This document shows, in pieces, positions 1-12,100 of a stretch of DNA of 64,000 bases. The stretch covers positions 1,412,001 through 1,476,000 of the forward strand of contig JARHVA010003637.1 of the NCBI GenBank assembly GCA_037957365.1. The letters are read 5' to 3'. The notes under the pieces were generated by a model. It was not told the DNA's origin, searched no databases, and worked only from the letters and a program-made list of their open reading frames with translations. The DNA is from Torreya grandis (Eukaryota; Streptophyta; Pinopsida; Cupressales; Taxaceae). The translations under genes and the position numbers were made by a program. How positions within the stretch are numbered: the first letter of the stretch is position 1; every line of letters begins with the position of its first letter.

Positions 1-131
1 GGAGATAGCCCTTATCTAGAGACTCTCCCCCCAGTTTTGCCAGACCCACAGGCAAGAGGGGAGTTTCCATTTTGATGCATGGAAGATAGGAGCCTAGCCT
101 CCCATGAAGGGTGCAATCTATTGTGTCAATA
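1..131 (+). repeat. 3' end of left LTR of element 0
   Basis: This stretch matches 4904-5034 throughout. The final dinucleotide is TA where the right copy has CA, which fits C-to-T decay of a canonical TG...CA LTR. Confidence 0.75.
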
Positions 132-136
132 TTTTT

Positions 137-155
137 TGGCATGTCCAGTGGGACC
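137..155 (+). promoter_or_regulatory. Primer-binding-site-like sequence of element 0
   Basis: Six T bases separate the left LTR end from TGGCATGTCCAGTGGGACC. The TGG start and the place directly after the LTR are what a tRNA primer binding site requires. I cannot name the tRNA from memory. Confidence 0.5.
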
Positions 156-794
156 AAGTTTTTTACACTCAATAAAGTTCTAAGATTGGTGTTAGTCTTG
201 TTATAGTAGAATGAACCACTAATACAGCACCTAACCTTTAATTAGGTGATTGTGGGACAAGTTTTGTCCCAAGAGTTAAATAATTTTGGGTGTGTCCTTC
301 AACCAACTAGCCTTTAGAGGCTTTTTCATCAAAACTAATGGTGACTTTGAGTTGAATCAGTTGGTTAAGTAGTCTAGGTGCCATCAAGAAATCTCATTTT
401 TTGTATGTATAATCCCTTTACCTAGAATCATAGGCCTTGTATTCCTTCATATAACTTTGATCAAGCTCAAGTTTTTTATGGAATCACCTCAAGCAGCTCT
501 CCTAGTTGCCCTTCAACAATAAGGGAAGTAGCACTGGAGTTTGAGAAGTAGGCGATGGAGATAGATAGATCGAATGAGTAGTATAGATATTAGCAAGAGT
601 TGATGTACAAGGAATGTTTATTTAGGCAAGCTCAGGCCTTACAATCCATATAAGAGGAGGTAGAAAAATGGAAAATTCCATTAATTTAAGATAGTCATCC
701 TTGTGTGCTCCCTCCTATTCTAAATAAATCCCCCTCTTATGCACGAAATCCTTTATACTAGATAGCACTTGCTCACTCTAGCTCATCTAATGGA
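156..794 (+). other. Leader of element 0, no gene seen
   Basis: This is untranslated sequence between the primer-binding site and the first readable frame. It contains scattered purine-rich runs, and no domain is recognised. Confidence 0.4.
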
Positions 795-2150
795 TTGATC
801 ACTCCTGCTCTTAACCCCTTACACCTAGCTTTCAAACATCAAAAGGCATTAGAGAAAGCTCTCATGGAAATGAACCTTCTCAATTCCTTAGAATATAAAT
901 CCTCCTTTGAAGGAAATACCATGAACCATCACATCTCTATTGAAGCAGCTCTTCTTGTACATGAGCAGACCCTTCCTAGTCTTCTTCAACCTCCTCAAGT
1001 CTCTCAACATGATGTCTAGATTCTAAATTGGAGGAGGGAATGTCATGAACCAGCTTAGGAACTTGAAGAGGATAAATTTACTCCCTATTCACAAATGGAA
1101 AATTCCAATCCCAAGGTCATGAGTTAGAAGCAAATAATTGAATCATGGGGCAGGAAGAAGGAGGAGAAAGGTTTTGCTCAAAACCTTGAAGAAGGTGAAG
1201 CTTCTCCTACTCATCGTGATGATGATGTTGACCTCTAAGAAAGGCTCTTCCAAGAAAATATAGTTAGGAGAATTGTAGAGTTGGAGTCTAGAGCGAGATT
1301 CCTCAGCCAATGTGTGATGGATGGTTCAGACCAAATAGTAGATTCCATGTCTAAACACACCCCATATACACACCTCCAAGAAAGATATCAGACCACATCT
1401 GATATAGATGAAGTGCTAACCAAATTGAAAGAGGAGAATCATTTAATTCTAGCTCAAGGACTGCTTCTTCTTCCACATGGTTTTAATCATCAGTCTTCCA
1501 CTTCATCCCTTCTCAAGGAAGAACCTATTTTTCAAGAGGTGAGTGAAGAGCAAAAGATCCAATTTGCAGTAGTCTAAGAGGCTATCATGAGCAAAGGAAA
1601 TCATCATGGATGCTCCCTCTAAAGACATCATCAGCAATGGAGAAGATGTGGGTCATGCATGCATGTAGATGTTCTAGCAATATGAAGAGGAACATAAGCA
1701 TGGTGAGCTCTCTCCCCCCTTGTTTGATGAACTTCCTTGTTGCTTCGATGAGGAGGATGACCATGCCATGGAGCCTAAGTTAGAGGAGGATCAGATGAAT
1801 GTCTTTGAATAATTAGAGACTCTGATCCTTTAGTAGGAATAGGAGAGGCTTGTCCATCTTGAGGATAGCTTTGAAGAAGAGAGCTTTGGACAAAAGGGTG
1901 ATGTTCTATGGGATGAGCAATTAGTTTGTGATTCCATTTCAAACATCACAATAGTCACCCTTCTTTAAGAAAGCCATGAGGGAGCAGAAGATGATTTTGA
2001 CAAGGTCTTTAATGAAGTAGAAGGGAATGAGTCAAATCATGGGGCACTGCAAAGGGACTATGCACATCAAAGGGCTTATGGTGATGAGCCAACAACCATT
2101 GATTTCTTGATAAAATGCACCAGCATGAAGGACCAACATCTAACAAGCTT
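795..2150 (+). pseudogene. Acidic gag-like reading frame of element 0
   Basis: A broken reading frame can be followed through at least two open segments (795-1019 and 1281-1577) and then through stop-interrupted sequence to about 2150. The product is hydrophilic and acidic, with Glu/Asp-rich stretches such as FDEEDDHAMEPKLEEDQ near 1745. It has no zinc knuckle or catalytic motif that I recognise. Its place just inside the left LTR suggests a gag-like or element-specific protein. The family is unknown. It could equally be captured host sequence. Confidence 0.4.
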
Positions 2151-2874
2151 CCAAAAACAAGAAAAGTACATATATGTTGGGATCATGTTTATTTTTATCC
2201 ACTTAGATTCAAGCCAATCGAGGTGGTAGGCAGGAGGAGCAGGTCAACAAGTCTCAATCCCATTCAGCCACTTATCTAGCATCATAAGTTTTCTTGCTAG
2301 GAAGGAGACTTAAGAAATTTTCCCTTTGATCTAAGATGGAGGGAAATATACCTGGTTAGTTGTATATAGTAGTTTGCTTTCAATTTTATTTCCTATTTTC
2401 CCTAAGTGTTATTTTCACAAGTAGTGTTTTTAGCCTTGTGTGTGTTTTCCTTTGTTTTTGGGGTAAAAAACTTCATGATTGATTATTGGATCTATCACGG
2501 TTATTGCTAACTTTTTTCAAGTTACATTCTGACTATGTGCCTATTGGACTTTAAGGTAACTAGTTTCTAAGCATAGCAGGCATGCTTCCCTTGGGAGTCA
2601 CCAATTTGTTGACCATTTTGGTTCAGTAAGCCAAAATTGGTCCCCTTCTTCCCTTTCTATTTTAAGTTAGTTGAATTCAGGTTGCACAAGCCTCTCAACA
2701 GAGGATGAACTAGTTCAAAGAATGAAAGGGCTTTTAAAAGCTTCTTTAAACTCTTATTTGAGGAAATTCACAAGGAAAGAGAGCAAAAAATGATTCAAGA
2801 CACTTTTACTTAAGGTTGGAAAAGTGGTTCAACATTGGGTCCAATGCCATGAGCTTTCCAAAAACTTTGAACCA

Positions 2875-3075
2875 TTTTTGGTTCAGTCAGCTTAGTTTAA
2901 TTGGTTTAGTTCAAGTAGTTAGTTCAAGCAATCAGTTTAACAACTTGGTTCACTTAGTTAGTTCAACAGCTTGGTTCACTTAGTCTATTCAATGGCTTGA
3001 TTAAACATTTTAGTTTAATGGCTCAGTTCAATGAGTTGGTTCAATGTTTGGTTCAAAGGGATGTTTCAAGGAATG
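2875..3075 (+). repeat. Degenerate TTGGTTCA/AGTTCAA minisatellite
   Basis: About 200 bp is built from repeats of TTGGTTCA, TTAGTTCAA and GGCTTGATT in near-tandem order with irregular spacing. It is low-complexity DNA, probably in the right LTR or just before it. Confidence 0.6.
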
Positions 3076-3239
3076 ATTCAATCAAAAGGTTTAAGAGAGT
3101 CTTCTGAAGGACAAGTGCCCTTGTGGAGGGTAGTCGAGCACAAAATGAACCATTCCAAGTGCCCTTGTGGAGGGCAGGGAATAATTGCAAAGTGATCAAG
3201 GAGAAAGCTAAAAGGGTAAGTTTTCTTCAAAAATTTGTA

Positions 3240-3620
3240 CAAGGCAAGAGACAGAGAATTTATTTAGACAAAATGTTTGAAGGAATCCCTTCAGACATTT
3301 TATCCAAAGAAATCCTTTGGAAGAAAATCTTGTGAAATAAAAAAAGACTAAGGCAAAGATAGGAAAATGATTTCTTTCAGACTTTTATCCAAAGGAATTC
3401 CTTCAAACAAAAAGTCTGAAGAAATTTGGGAAAAGCCGCAGGAAAAAACCCAAAGAAGAATTCTGAAGGAAAGGATGTGATCAAGATAATTCTTACAGAT
3501 GCTTTATCTATAAGAAAATGGCCAAAAGGAAAAGTCCAAATGAAGGAAAAATAGAAGGAAAGATATCCTTCAGACTTTTTGTCTGAAGGATTTCCTTCAG
3601 ATAAAACCCTGAAGAAATTC
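3240..3620 (+). repeat. CTTCAGAC/GTCTGAAG hairpin-rich segment
   Basis: CTTCAGAC, TCCAAAGGAAT and their complements recur many times. The clearest case is TCCTTCAGAC (3566-3575), loop TTTTT, GTCTGAAGGA (3581-3590), a perfect 10-bp stem. Small open frames on both strands here are by-products of these repeats. Confidence 0.65.
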
Positions 3621-4317
3621 GGCTGCCAAAACAATGAAGACTTGACTAAGACAAAAGCCCAACCAAAACAAGATGGCTGAAGGAATTGCCAAGGAAGATG
3701 ATGGGCTTGAATACATCAAAATCAAGCATGGAAAACTAGCCATTAAGAGTTCAAATGCCCAATGATGGGTGTACAGACGTCAAACTTAAGGTGGTGAAAT
3801 AGCCATTGATTTTAAAAAGCTTAAGGACAGGCCGTGAGTGAACTCAGTGACCCACTAAGAAGATAGCCCTCGAGGGCCAAAGGAGATAGAAAAGACAATG
3901 CCAAGAAGAGACAAAAGAGCCAAGTGTAGAAATGGACAAAATATCCTAGGTGGTAAAGGGGAGGTGAGTTATTCTAGTGGTTGACATAGTGTCTACCAAG
4001 TGGTCATCAAGGAGTGCAAATAGTGAATGGCGTGACCTATTTTCTCCACTTTGAATTTATGAGTAGACAAATCACATGAATATCTTGAAGGAGTAGTTTT
4101 GTTTGAAGAAAAAGAGGTGCAGCCCATGCTTTCACATTAATGTTTGAATTCCAAAGTCAAGACCAGGGATTGCATAGCTTGGTTTTAGCAGGCCTCTTCT
4201 AGAAGGATGATATCAGCAACAACAACTTCCTCTTCTTGATGCTCTCAACACACATGGGCCAACTTGTAAAAAAGGTGCCAAAGTCTTTTCCAAAGGGGTG
4301 ACTTTACTTCCTCTCTC

Positions 4318-4326
4318 TATATATAT
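4318..4326 (+). promoter_or_regulatory. TATA-like box in right LTR of element 0
   Basis: TATATATAT lies about 710 bp before the LTR end, after a CT-rich run. The position is plausible for an LTR promoter, but there is no other support. Confidence 0.35.
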
Positions 4327-4903
4327 TGTAAACTTCTCATTTGATAAAATATCTCTTAGCTTGTAAGGCAAAACTCTACCCAAAAATCTCTTGACTTGTA
4401 AGGCAGAGCTCTGCCAGATTTTACCTTGAATCAAGACTTAGCAATTTTTTACCTCCATTTGAACTTGCACTCGTGCATATGTCTATGTTTTCATTTTGTG
4501 TTAAGTCATTTTCCTTTATGCTTTCATAGAATGATTCTAGCATGTTTAGTGCATTGTGAAATTTCTTCTTTTATAGGTTTGCCAGAAGTGTCTATAGCAG
4601 AGTATAGGCACATGTGAACAAGCTACCATAGTGTGTCTCAGAACACCTCTAGTAGTTCTTCCTCCCTATATCTCCATAGACCCTTGACTCACTGATATAG
4701 AAGAGTTTCCCATATCAAATGAAGTGTATGCCAGCTTGTTCTTGGTGTAAAGTGTAGGTTCAAGCTAAGTAGATCAAACTTTTTTGGTGTATCACCATTT
4801 TAGTTTAGGTTCTATTTTTCAGCATCCTTCTCCCTTTTCAACCCCCCCTTTTTCATTTATTTTTTAGCAGTAGGAAATCTAGGACCTCAAAGATACATCA
4901 AAG

Positions 4904-5034
4904 GGAGCTAGCCTTTATCTAGAGACTCTCCCCTCAGTTTTTCTAGACCCACAGGTAAGAGGGGAGTTTCCATTTTGATGCATGGAAGATAGGAGCCCAG
5001 CCTCCTATCAAGGGTGAAATCCACTACGTCAACA
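4904..5034 (+). repeat. 3' end of right LTR of element 0
   Basis: This is the direct repeat of 1-131. Its end at GTCAACA is fixed independently: the bases after it (GGTTTCATGC) match the middle of the neighbouring 270-bp repeat unit, in which other copies read AAACATA before GGTTTCATGC. Confidence 0.8.
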
Positions 5035-6641
5035 GGTTTCATGCTTGACCCCAATCAATGTCACATTGAACACTCAATCAGCTTGAGGCTACATCAAAAC
5101 ACCACCTCCACAACTAAAGTAGTTGACCCACTATACATATAAAAAGTGATGATTCTTACTGATATGTTCAATCCTAGGAATGGATCCCAAGACCTCCCCC
5201 TTGTAGTGTTTATCTCTTCACCACTTGGGTAAACCCATCAGGATAAAAGTGGTTATAATTACATTCCATGTCATAACCCTAGAACATGAAAAGTGGTTAT
5301 AGTTACATTTCATGTCATAGCCCTATAACATGCCTCATCACATTAAACATAGGTTTCATACCTACCCCCAATTAACATCACATTAAACACTCAATCAGCT
5401 TGAGGTTACATCAGAACACCATCTCCACCACCAAAGAAGCTAACCTTCTAGACATCTAATAGGGAATTAGTCCTATCAATATGGTCAATCTTGGGAATGG
5501 ATCCTAAGACTTCCCCCTTGTAGTGTTTAGCTCTTCACCACTAGGGTAAACCCATTAGGATAAAATTGGTTATAGTTATGTTCTATGCCATAGCCCAAAA
5601 ACATGCCTCATCATATTAAACATAGGTTTCATGCCTGACCCTGATCAATATCACATTGAACACTTGATTAGTTTGAGGCTATGTTATAACACCACCTTCA
5701 CCACTAAAGTAGTTGACCCATTAGACATATAATAGGGAATGAGTCCTACTAATATGGTCAATCCTAGGAATGGATCCCAAAACCTACCCTTGTAGTGCTC
5801 ATTTCTTCACTACTAGGTAAACCCATCAAGCTTAAAGTGGTTATAGTTACATTTTATGTCATAGCCTTAGAACATGGTTCATTTTCATTAAACATAGGTT
5901 TCATGCTTGACCCTAATCAATGTTTCATTAAACACTCGATCAGCTTGAGGCTACATTAGAACACCATCAAAGCAACTGACTCACCATAAATCTAACAGGG
6001 AATGAGTCCTACCGATATGGTCAATCTTGGGAATGGATCCTAAGACCTCCCCTTGTAATGCTTAACTCTTCACCACTAGGGTAAACCCATTAGATTCAAA
6101 GTGGTTATATTTACATTCTGTGGCATAGCCCCATAACATGCCTCATCACATTAAACATAGGTTTCATTCCTGACCTTGATCAGTGTTGCATTGAACACTT
6201 AATCAGCTTGAGGCTATGTTAAAACACCACATTCACCACCAAAGTAGCTGACCCACCAGACATCTAATAGGGAATGTGTCCTATCGATATGGTCAATCCT
6301 AGTAATGGATCCCAAGACCTCCCCCTTGTAGTGCTCAACTCTTCACCACTAGGGTAAACCTATCATGCTAAAATTGGTTTTAGTTACATTCTATGTCATA
6401 GCCCTAGAGCATGCCTCATCACATTGAACATAGGTTTCATGCTTGACCCTAATTAACATCACATTAAAAACTTAATCATCTTGAGGCTACATCAGAATAC
6501 CACCTCCACCACCAAAGTAGCTGACCCACCAGACATCTAACAAGGAATGAATCCTATCGATATGGTCAGTCCTAGGAATGGATCCCAAGACCTCCCCCGT
6601 GTAGTGCTCATCTCTTCACCACTAGGGTAAACCCATCAGGC
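5035..6641. repeat. Tandem array, six units of about 270 bp
   Basis: The word AGGTTTC (or its LTR-junction equivalent) recurs at 5034, 5351, 5624, 5896, 6159 and 6432, giving spacings of 317, 273, 272, 263 and 273. Each unit carries AACACTCAATCAGCTTGAGG, GGAATGGATCCCAAGACCT and TCTTCACCACTAGGGTAAAC with point changes. The first unit is longer because an internal segment (AAAGTGGTTATA...AACATG) is duplicated at about 5248 and 5290. No coding frame is conserved between units, so this is a short satellite-like array. Confidence 0.9.
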
Positions 6642-7022
6642 TAGATTTATAGTAATTATTATATGAGTATTTATTGATAATTATTATTTAAGAATTATAA
6701 TGTAAAAGGGACTAACTAATTGAAAAATAATTTGGTTTTATATGGCTTTTTAGAAAACAAGAACTCTACATGTATTAATTAGTATATTATGAGAAACTTG
6801 AACTTATATGAAAGATGGTTTGTAAGAAAAATATCATAAATTCTGATGGAGAATTCAGTGATTATTACTATTTGCTATATGATGATTAAATTACACATTT
6901 TACCTAAATGGGTTTTATTTAAAGATAGTTAGCTGAATAATAACATTTAGATGCATATAAGGAAATATATGTGATAATATGATTTTTTAGGATTTATACA
7001 TGTTGTGACGTTCTTTATGTGA

Positions 7023-7110
<88 letters not shown>

Positions 7111-7984
7111 TCTATGGATTTTATCATTAATACACTTAGCTAATATTAATCTCATTAAATACGTGTAATAAAATTCACATACTTACTTAGTGCCACTAAT
7201 AGGCAGATTAAGATTTTCCAGATGAGATGAGTGTGTGTGAATTTGGTTGATCTTGAGATCTAGAAAAATATATTAAAACTTTGGCCAAATTAATGTTTAT
7301 GGTTTAAACATTATCATTTCTCCTATTTGATTTAGTTTTCATGTATTACACAATATCATGTTAGAATGTATTTATTTTTGATATACTACATGTGATATTT
7401 ATCTTACAGCACATAGGTTTCTAGTTGACTTTCTCAATTTTTGCACTATCACTATCTACCCATATGTGAAGGGAGAGCCATTATCTTGTTTGGATATTGT
7501 GTGAGGGATCAATGGTCCATGGTTGGTGTATAAAAGCACTTAGATAATACTCTCCCTCCCCTTCCATCAATCAACTGATAAAGGCTTGACTCATGATTAC
7601 TTATAGATAATAATGAGCTCATTGAGACTCATATGTTATGTAGAACATTGTATACTTGTAACTTAATATTCAGATATGTAATATTGTATCCATTCACTAT
7701 TTGATATTAATTTTATAACATCAAAAATTAGTTATTTATATTTATACTTGTAATATGTAATCAGTAGTGGCTAAATTATTAAGCTAAATAAATTAGTATT
7801 TTATTATGTTGTATTTGTGAAAGTTAATCAACATTTATTATTAATTGATCATTATCTAAATGAATCAAATAATTAATATAATGGTTAATATCATAGTTTA
7901 TTTTTTTGATGCATTTAATTAAAGATCATTAGTGTTAAAGTAATTTATTATTGAGTTAAAAAATTAAACTAATTCTAGTTAACC
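6642..7984. other. AT-rich spacer, no gene seen
   Basis: Very AT-rich DNA between the tandem array and the truncated integrase of element A. It contains a TG microsatellite and a TATA-like GTGTATAAAAGC near 7530 followed by a CT-rich stretch. That stretch resembles an LTR promoter, but no partner LTR is visible. Confidence 0.5.
7024..7107. repeat. (TG)42 microsatellite
   Basis: An uninterrupted TG dinucleotide run of 84 bp. Confidence 0.98.
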
Positions 7985-10500
7985 CTAAGGGGTTATCTCA
8001 ATGATGAGACAAGCTATGAGCCAATTAGGTACCCAAATTTGTAAATAAATTAGTCCAAAAGTTACTGGTGAAGATAGGATCATGATCACTGTAAATAATT
8101 TTTGGGATATCATGCACCTTTTGAAGTATATTGAGAAAATATGTATTGTATTAGCTACAAATGGTTGTGATAAGGAACAAAAATGAACATATTTAGTGAA
8201 CATGTCCACAAGTACCACAATGACTTTTTTAACTTCGTATATCAACAACACTATAATGAAATCCATGTAAACCTCCTCACACCATTGGCTAGGGATGGAT
8301 AATGACTATAGAATACTTGGTGTCTTAATTGTTTCACCTTTTTATGTTGACAAACCATGCATTATGCCACAAATTTTGTTATATCCCCCTTGATTTTGTC
8401 CCAAATTAAATCTTTCTTGATGAGATTATATGTCTTCAAAAATATTGAATTACCCCTATTGAAAATGTATGAAGATTTTTAATGATCTTATGTTTGATTA
8501 CATAATCCTTACATAGGTACAATATATCTTCATTCCATAATGTAATTCCTTTCCACTCAAAATTTTTAGAAACACCAAAACTCTGGTAAAGATTTTGAAT
8601 CAAGACCTATGTATCCCTATCATTATCCCATTCTAATCTTATTTCTTCTAACTAATTTTCTTACCAAATGGTCATTATGCACAATAGTGCCTCAATTGAT
8701 TCATCCCTCCTAGGAAGTGCATCTGCTACCATAGTCTCTTTGAGATTCAATATAGACTTATCCAAAGTCATAACCCAATATTTTAGTCACCCATCTTTTT
8801 TGATCTTTTAATGACAAATGTTGGTAAAAAAATAGACTATCATGCATTTACCTAAAAATGTATAACCATTAAATAAGGTTTCCATTGCTTGAATACATGA
8901 AGAATAGCCAACATATCATTCTCATCAATTGGATTGATATTTTTCTCACCTTGAATTGATTACTCTTAAATTTAATGGACATTCTTTCTTGAATTGTTAC
9001 TACTCCCATTCACTAACCTAATGCACCACATTCAACAACAAATATTTTATAAAAAATGGGGGTTGCCAAAATTAGAGTGGTGCACATAGCCTCTTTTGGT
9101 TTCTCAAATACCTGAGTAGTTGGTTTAGTCTAATGAAAATAATATTTATTCAATAAGGTTATGAGTGGATTTATGATGATGCCATAATTTTTTACAAAAA
9201 TGTAATAGTACCCTGTTAGCCCCAAAAATCCATGAATGTTCTTGAGTGTTTTTGGCACTTTTCACCCCATCATAGATTAGATCTTATTCGAGTTGACTTT
9301 AAATCCTTCATGTGAAACAATATAAACCAAGTCTCCAACTCAAAGATGCCAAAATCATATTTTGAAGGTTTGGGATAAAGTTGATGTTGTTCCATAACTA
9401 ACAATATTTGTTTCACATGCTTCAAATGTTCTTCCCAAGTTTTGTTGTAGATTAGGATGTCATAAAAAAAGACCAACAAAAAATTCCTTTATAAAGCCCT
9501 AACAATAGTATTCATCAAAATATGAAATGTATATGTGAATTTTTGAGACCAAAGACATGACCATAAACTCATAATGGCCTTCATGAGTTCTAAAATTTGT
9601 TTTAAGGATATCTTAGTCTTTGATCCAAATTTGATTGTACCCAAAACAAACATCTAGTTTGGTAAAATAAACAACACCATGTAATTCATCTATAAAATCA
9701 GTAATGACTAAAATAGTGAACTTATCTTTGATGGTTTGCTTATTGAGTTCTTTATAGTTGGGACACATCATCAGGGCATCATCCTTCTTCCACACCATGA
9801 CCACTAGTGAAGAAAATTCACATTAGCTATGTTGTATAATACCTACCTCTAGTATCTCATGTACCATTTTTTCAATTTAACTTTTATAAGAATATGGATA
9901 CTTGTATGGTTTAATGTTTGGTGGTGTGCTACATGGAATCAGTCTTATGGCATGATCATATTCTCTACTAGGTGGTAGGCCTTTTGACATTGTGCCAAAA
10001 ATTGTTGGATGGTAATCAAGAATCATTTGTAAATTAGGATGTATAGACAAGTGTTTGCTAAACTTCTAAGGTAAATAACCATGATACAAATCATTTTCCC
10101 CCTTTTTTAATAATATTTGTCATCTAATGTGAACTAAAAAAATTGGGAGACTTTTATTATAATCCCCATAGCTCAAAAATATTACCTTCATAATGAAAGT
10201 GCATGAAGAGTTCCTATAAATTCATCTCTAATATTCCCAAATTCATGAGCCATTGTACTCCCAAAATAATGTCAACATCACCCATGGGAATAACAAACAT
10301 AGGATAATTAAGTAGGAAAGCCCCCATGGAAATATTAATACTTTGGAATTTTCCAAAATAGTTGATTGTGCCACCTTATACAATCATGACTTGAAATTTT
10401 GGAACTAGATAAATAAATAGTTCAAATGTGTAGACAAATTACTGTTGATGAAGTTGTGTACTTACTGAGTCAATAGACATTGTCACCTTTTGTTTATTAA
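7985..10500 (-). pseudogene. Element A pol: protease, RT, RNase H, truncated integrase
   Basis: Read on the minus strand. The protease lies at about 10490-10240, with IDSVST in place of the usual D-S/T-G motif (Gly to Val) and IILGVQWL downstream. The RT runs from about 9990: EYDHAIRLIPCSTPP, CPNYKELNKQTIKDKF (9780-9720), FTKLDVCFGYNQI, and the active site as FFYDILIY near 9460, where one Asp of the pair is replaced by Tyr. Integrase shows CMVCQ near 8370 and VDMFTKY near 8205, and stops before the DDE core is complete. Stops and frameshifts are frequent. The product would have copied and integrated the element; this copy is dead. Confidence 0.85.
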
Positions 10501-10599
10501 GGAAGTCTACCACCTTAAGATTTTGAGGAATACTTATACTTAAAAGGACATGATAAGAGATAATAGGGTGGGAATATTCAAATTCCTCCTTTGTTTCTT

Positions 10600-10915
10600 A
10601 TATACTCTCATATGTAGCCTCATCATCTTCTTCATCTTCATTGGCACCTTAAATATAAAATAACTTTTATTTTATCACATTTATATCATTTTATCCCCTT
10701 TATATCACATCAAAAACATAACCCTTTGGTTTACTTCTCTTCAATTTGTTGACGGGTCAATCTTGTAGGTTATAAAAATGATGGTGATATGAAATTGTAT
10801 TTGTGGATATGAGTGAAAGCCCTTATTTTAACCAATTATTTTTATTATAACTAGTACATGAATGGTATGGCTTCAAAAAAAATTGATGGATTAAACATAT
10901 TAACCTCAATTTGTA
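10600..10915 (-). pseudogene. Element A gag, C-terminal part with zinc knuckle
   Basis: The minus strand reads RLTRQQIEEK, then KGLCF and a degraded CCHC knuckle with CDIKG near 10690, followed by acidic DE-rich codons. This is the usual linker, knuckle and protease join of Ty3/gypsy gag. It is cut at 10915 by the LTR of B. Its upstream half is at 35.6-36.1 kb. Confidence 0.7.
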
Positions 10916-12100
10916 TGTTTTATACACAATATTTTCAAACTTGACCAATTATTAATGATTTCTATCTTGTAGGAACCCATTGAGTCTCAATCTATCTGAT
11001 TCCATGCCCTATGGGGTGCACTGAGAAAGGAGTGGGTAGATCATTAGTGCTTCATAAGATTTTTGTAGCTTTTTCCACTTTATATCTACACATTTATCTC
11101 CTAAAATCATTCCCCTAATATTTGCCTCCTATTTTTCACCCTCCTCTAGTCATTTACTACCTTCATTATCCCTTCCCTAACCTAAACCTTTTTTTATGGT
11201 TTACATTATATAATCGACCACATCAAATTTGTATTCTTATTGAAAAAAATCATTAGGGTCTAGGTCAGCCCTTGGCCAACCTAGTCCATGACCTAGTTTA
11301 TTTTTTTCAATTATGATACTAGGTCTATCGGGTCGACCTTATCGACCTAAACTTTTGGAAGGGTTTAGGGTTAGATCTATCTATATAAACACATTAATTT
11401 TTCCATTCCTAAGAGAAGAGAAGAATTAAGATATATTGTGCCTCTAATTATCCACCATTTTACTTGAGGTGTAAGCTTAGGGTTTCATACTTTCTTTGGA
11501 GATATGGATCTTGTCTTATGGAGAAGTCTTTTAGATACATTGATAGGTTGTGTAGCATATAGATGATTCATCCTTGTCATCCTTACATACCATAACAACA
11601 TCTTATGAATAAAATTGTCCAAGGGAGAGATTGAGGCTCAGAGGGTTCGGATCCAAAGGTAAGTATTCCTAACTTTGTTCCTCCTTTTTAAGAGTAAATA
11701 TATATGCATTTTCAATTATCTTCCATGCATTAAGATTTCATATACATAGATATGAGTATATGTCTTTTATGCATGTTTAATTTGATTATTTATTACCCCT
11801 AATTTATGCCATAAGATTTAATGAGAACTAGATTAGAATTTGTTTTACTTGTTATTAATTTAGTGAATATGAAAACATATGACCTAGTTAGGGTTACTAC
11901 ATAGTTTTACTTGACTGGAGGCTTTGGAACCCTCCCTAATGATATTATTTATGGTAAGAAATCTCTTAGATAGGTCTACTAGATCCATATTGGTCATGAT
12001 CCTAATGATCTAATGTATCCCTAATCAAAAGTATAAGTAGGATTTATGTTCTTCAAGATAGGATTAATTTGTAGATCCATTGCATTTCCCATTAAATACA
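10916..12100 (+). repeat. 5' LTR of element B
   Basis: Starts TGTTTTATACAC and ends ATTAAATACA. It matches 34429-35620 along its full length with many point changes. A TATA box, CTATATAAAC, lies at 11381-11390. The LTR also carries GGTCAG/TTGACC-like words. Confidence 0.85.

Larger units (their letters stand above)
1..5034 (+). mobile_element. Element 0: non-autonomous LTR retrotransposon, cut by window start
   Basis: Bases 1-131 and 4904-5034 are direct repeats, about 87% identical by eye. Both begin near the shared word TATCTAGAGACTCTCCCC and end in GTCAATA (left) or GTCAACA (right). They are read as the 3' ends of the two LTRs; the rest of the left LTR lies before the window. The interior holds one long degraded acidic reading frame and no recognisable reverse transcriptase, integrase or RNase H, so the copy is a non-autonomous (LARD-like) element. 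The start of the right LTR is not proven. A purine-rich run followed by TGGTTAGTTG near 2352 is one candidate and would give an LTR of about 2.7 kb. Confidence 0.7.

Noticed and set aside
5035..6641. CRISPR-like regular repeats
   Set aside because: Units are about 270 bp with no short repeat/unique spacer pattern, and the DNA is plainly eukaryotic. It is a tandem array.
7400..7984. 3' LTR of element A
   Set aside because: There is a TATA-like sequence on the plus strand, but no match to the 36641 side. The integrase of A is cut before its end, so the LTR is more likely lost.
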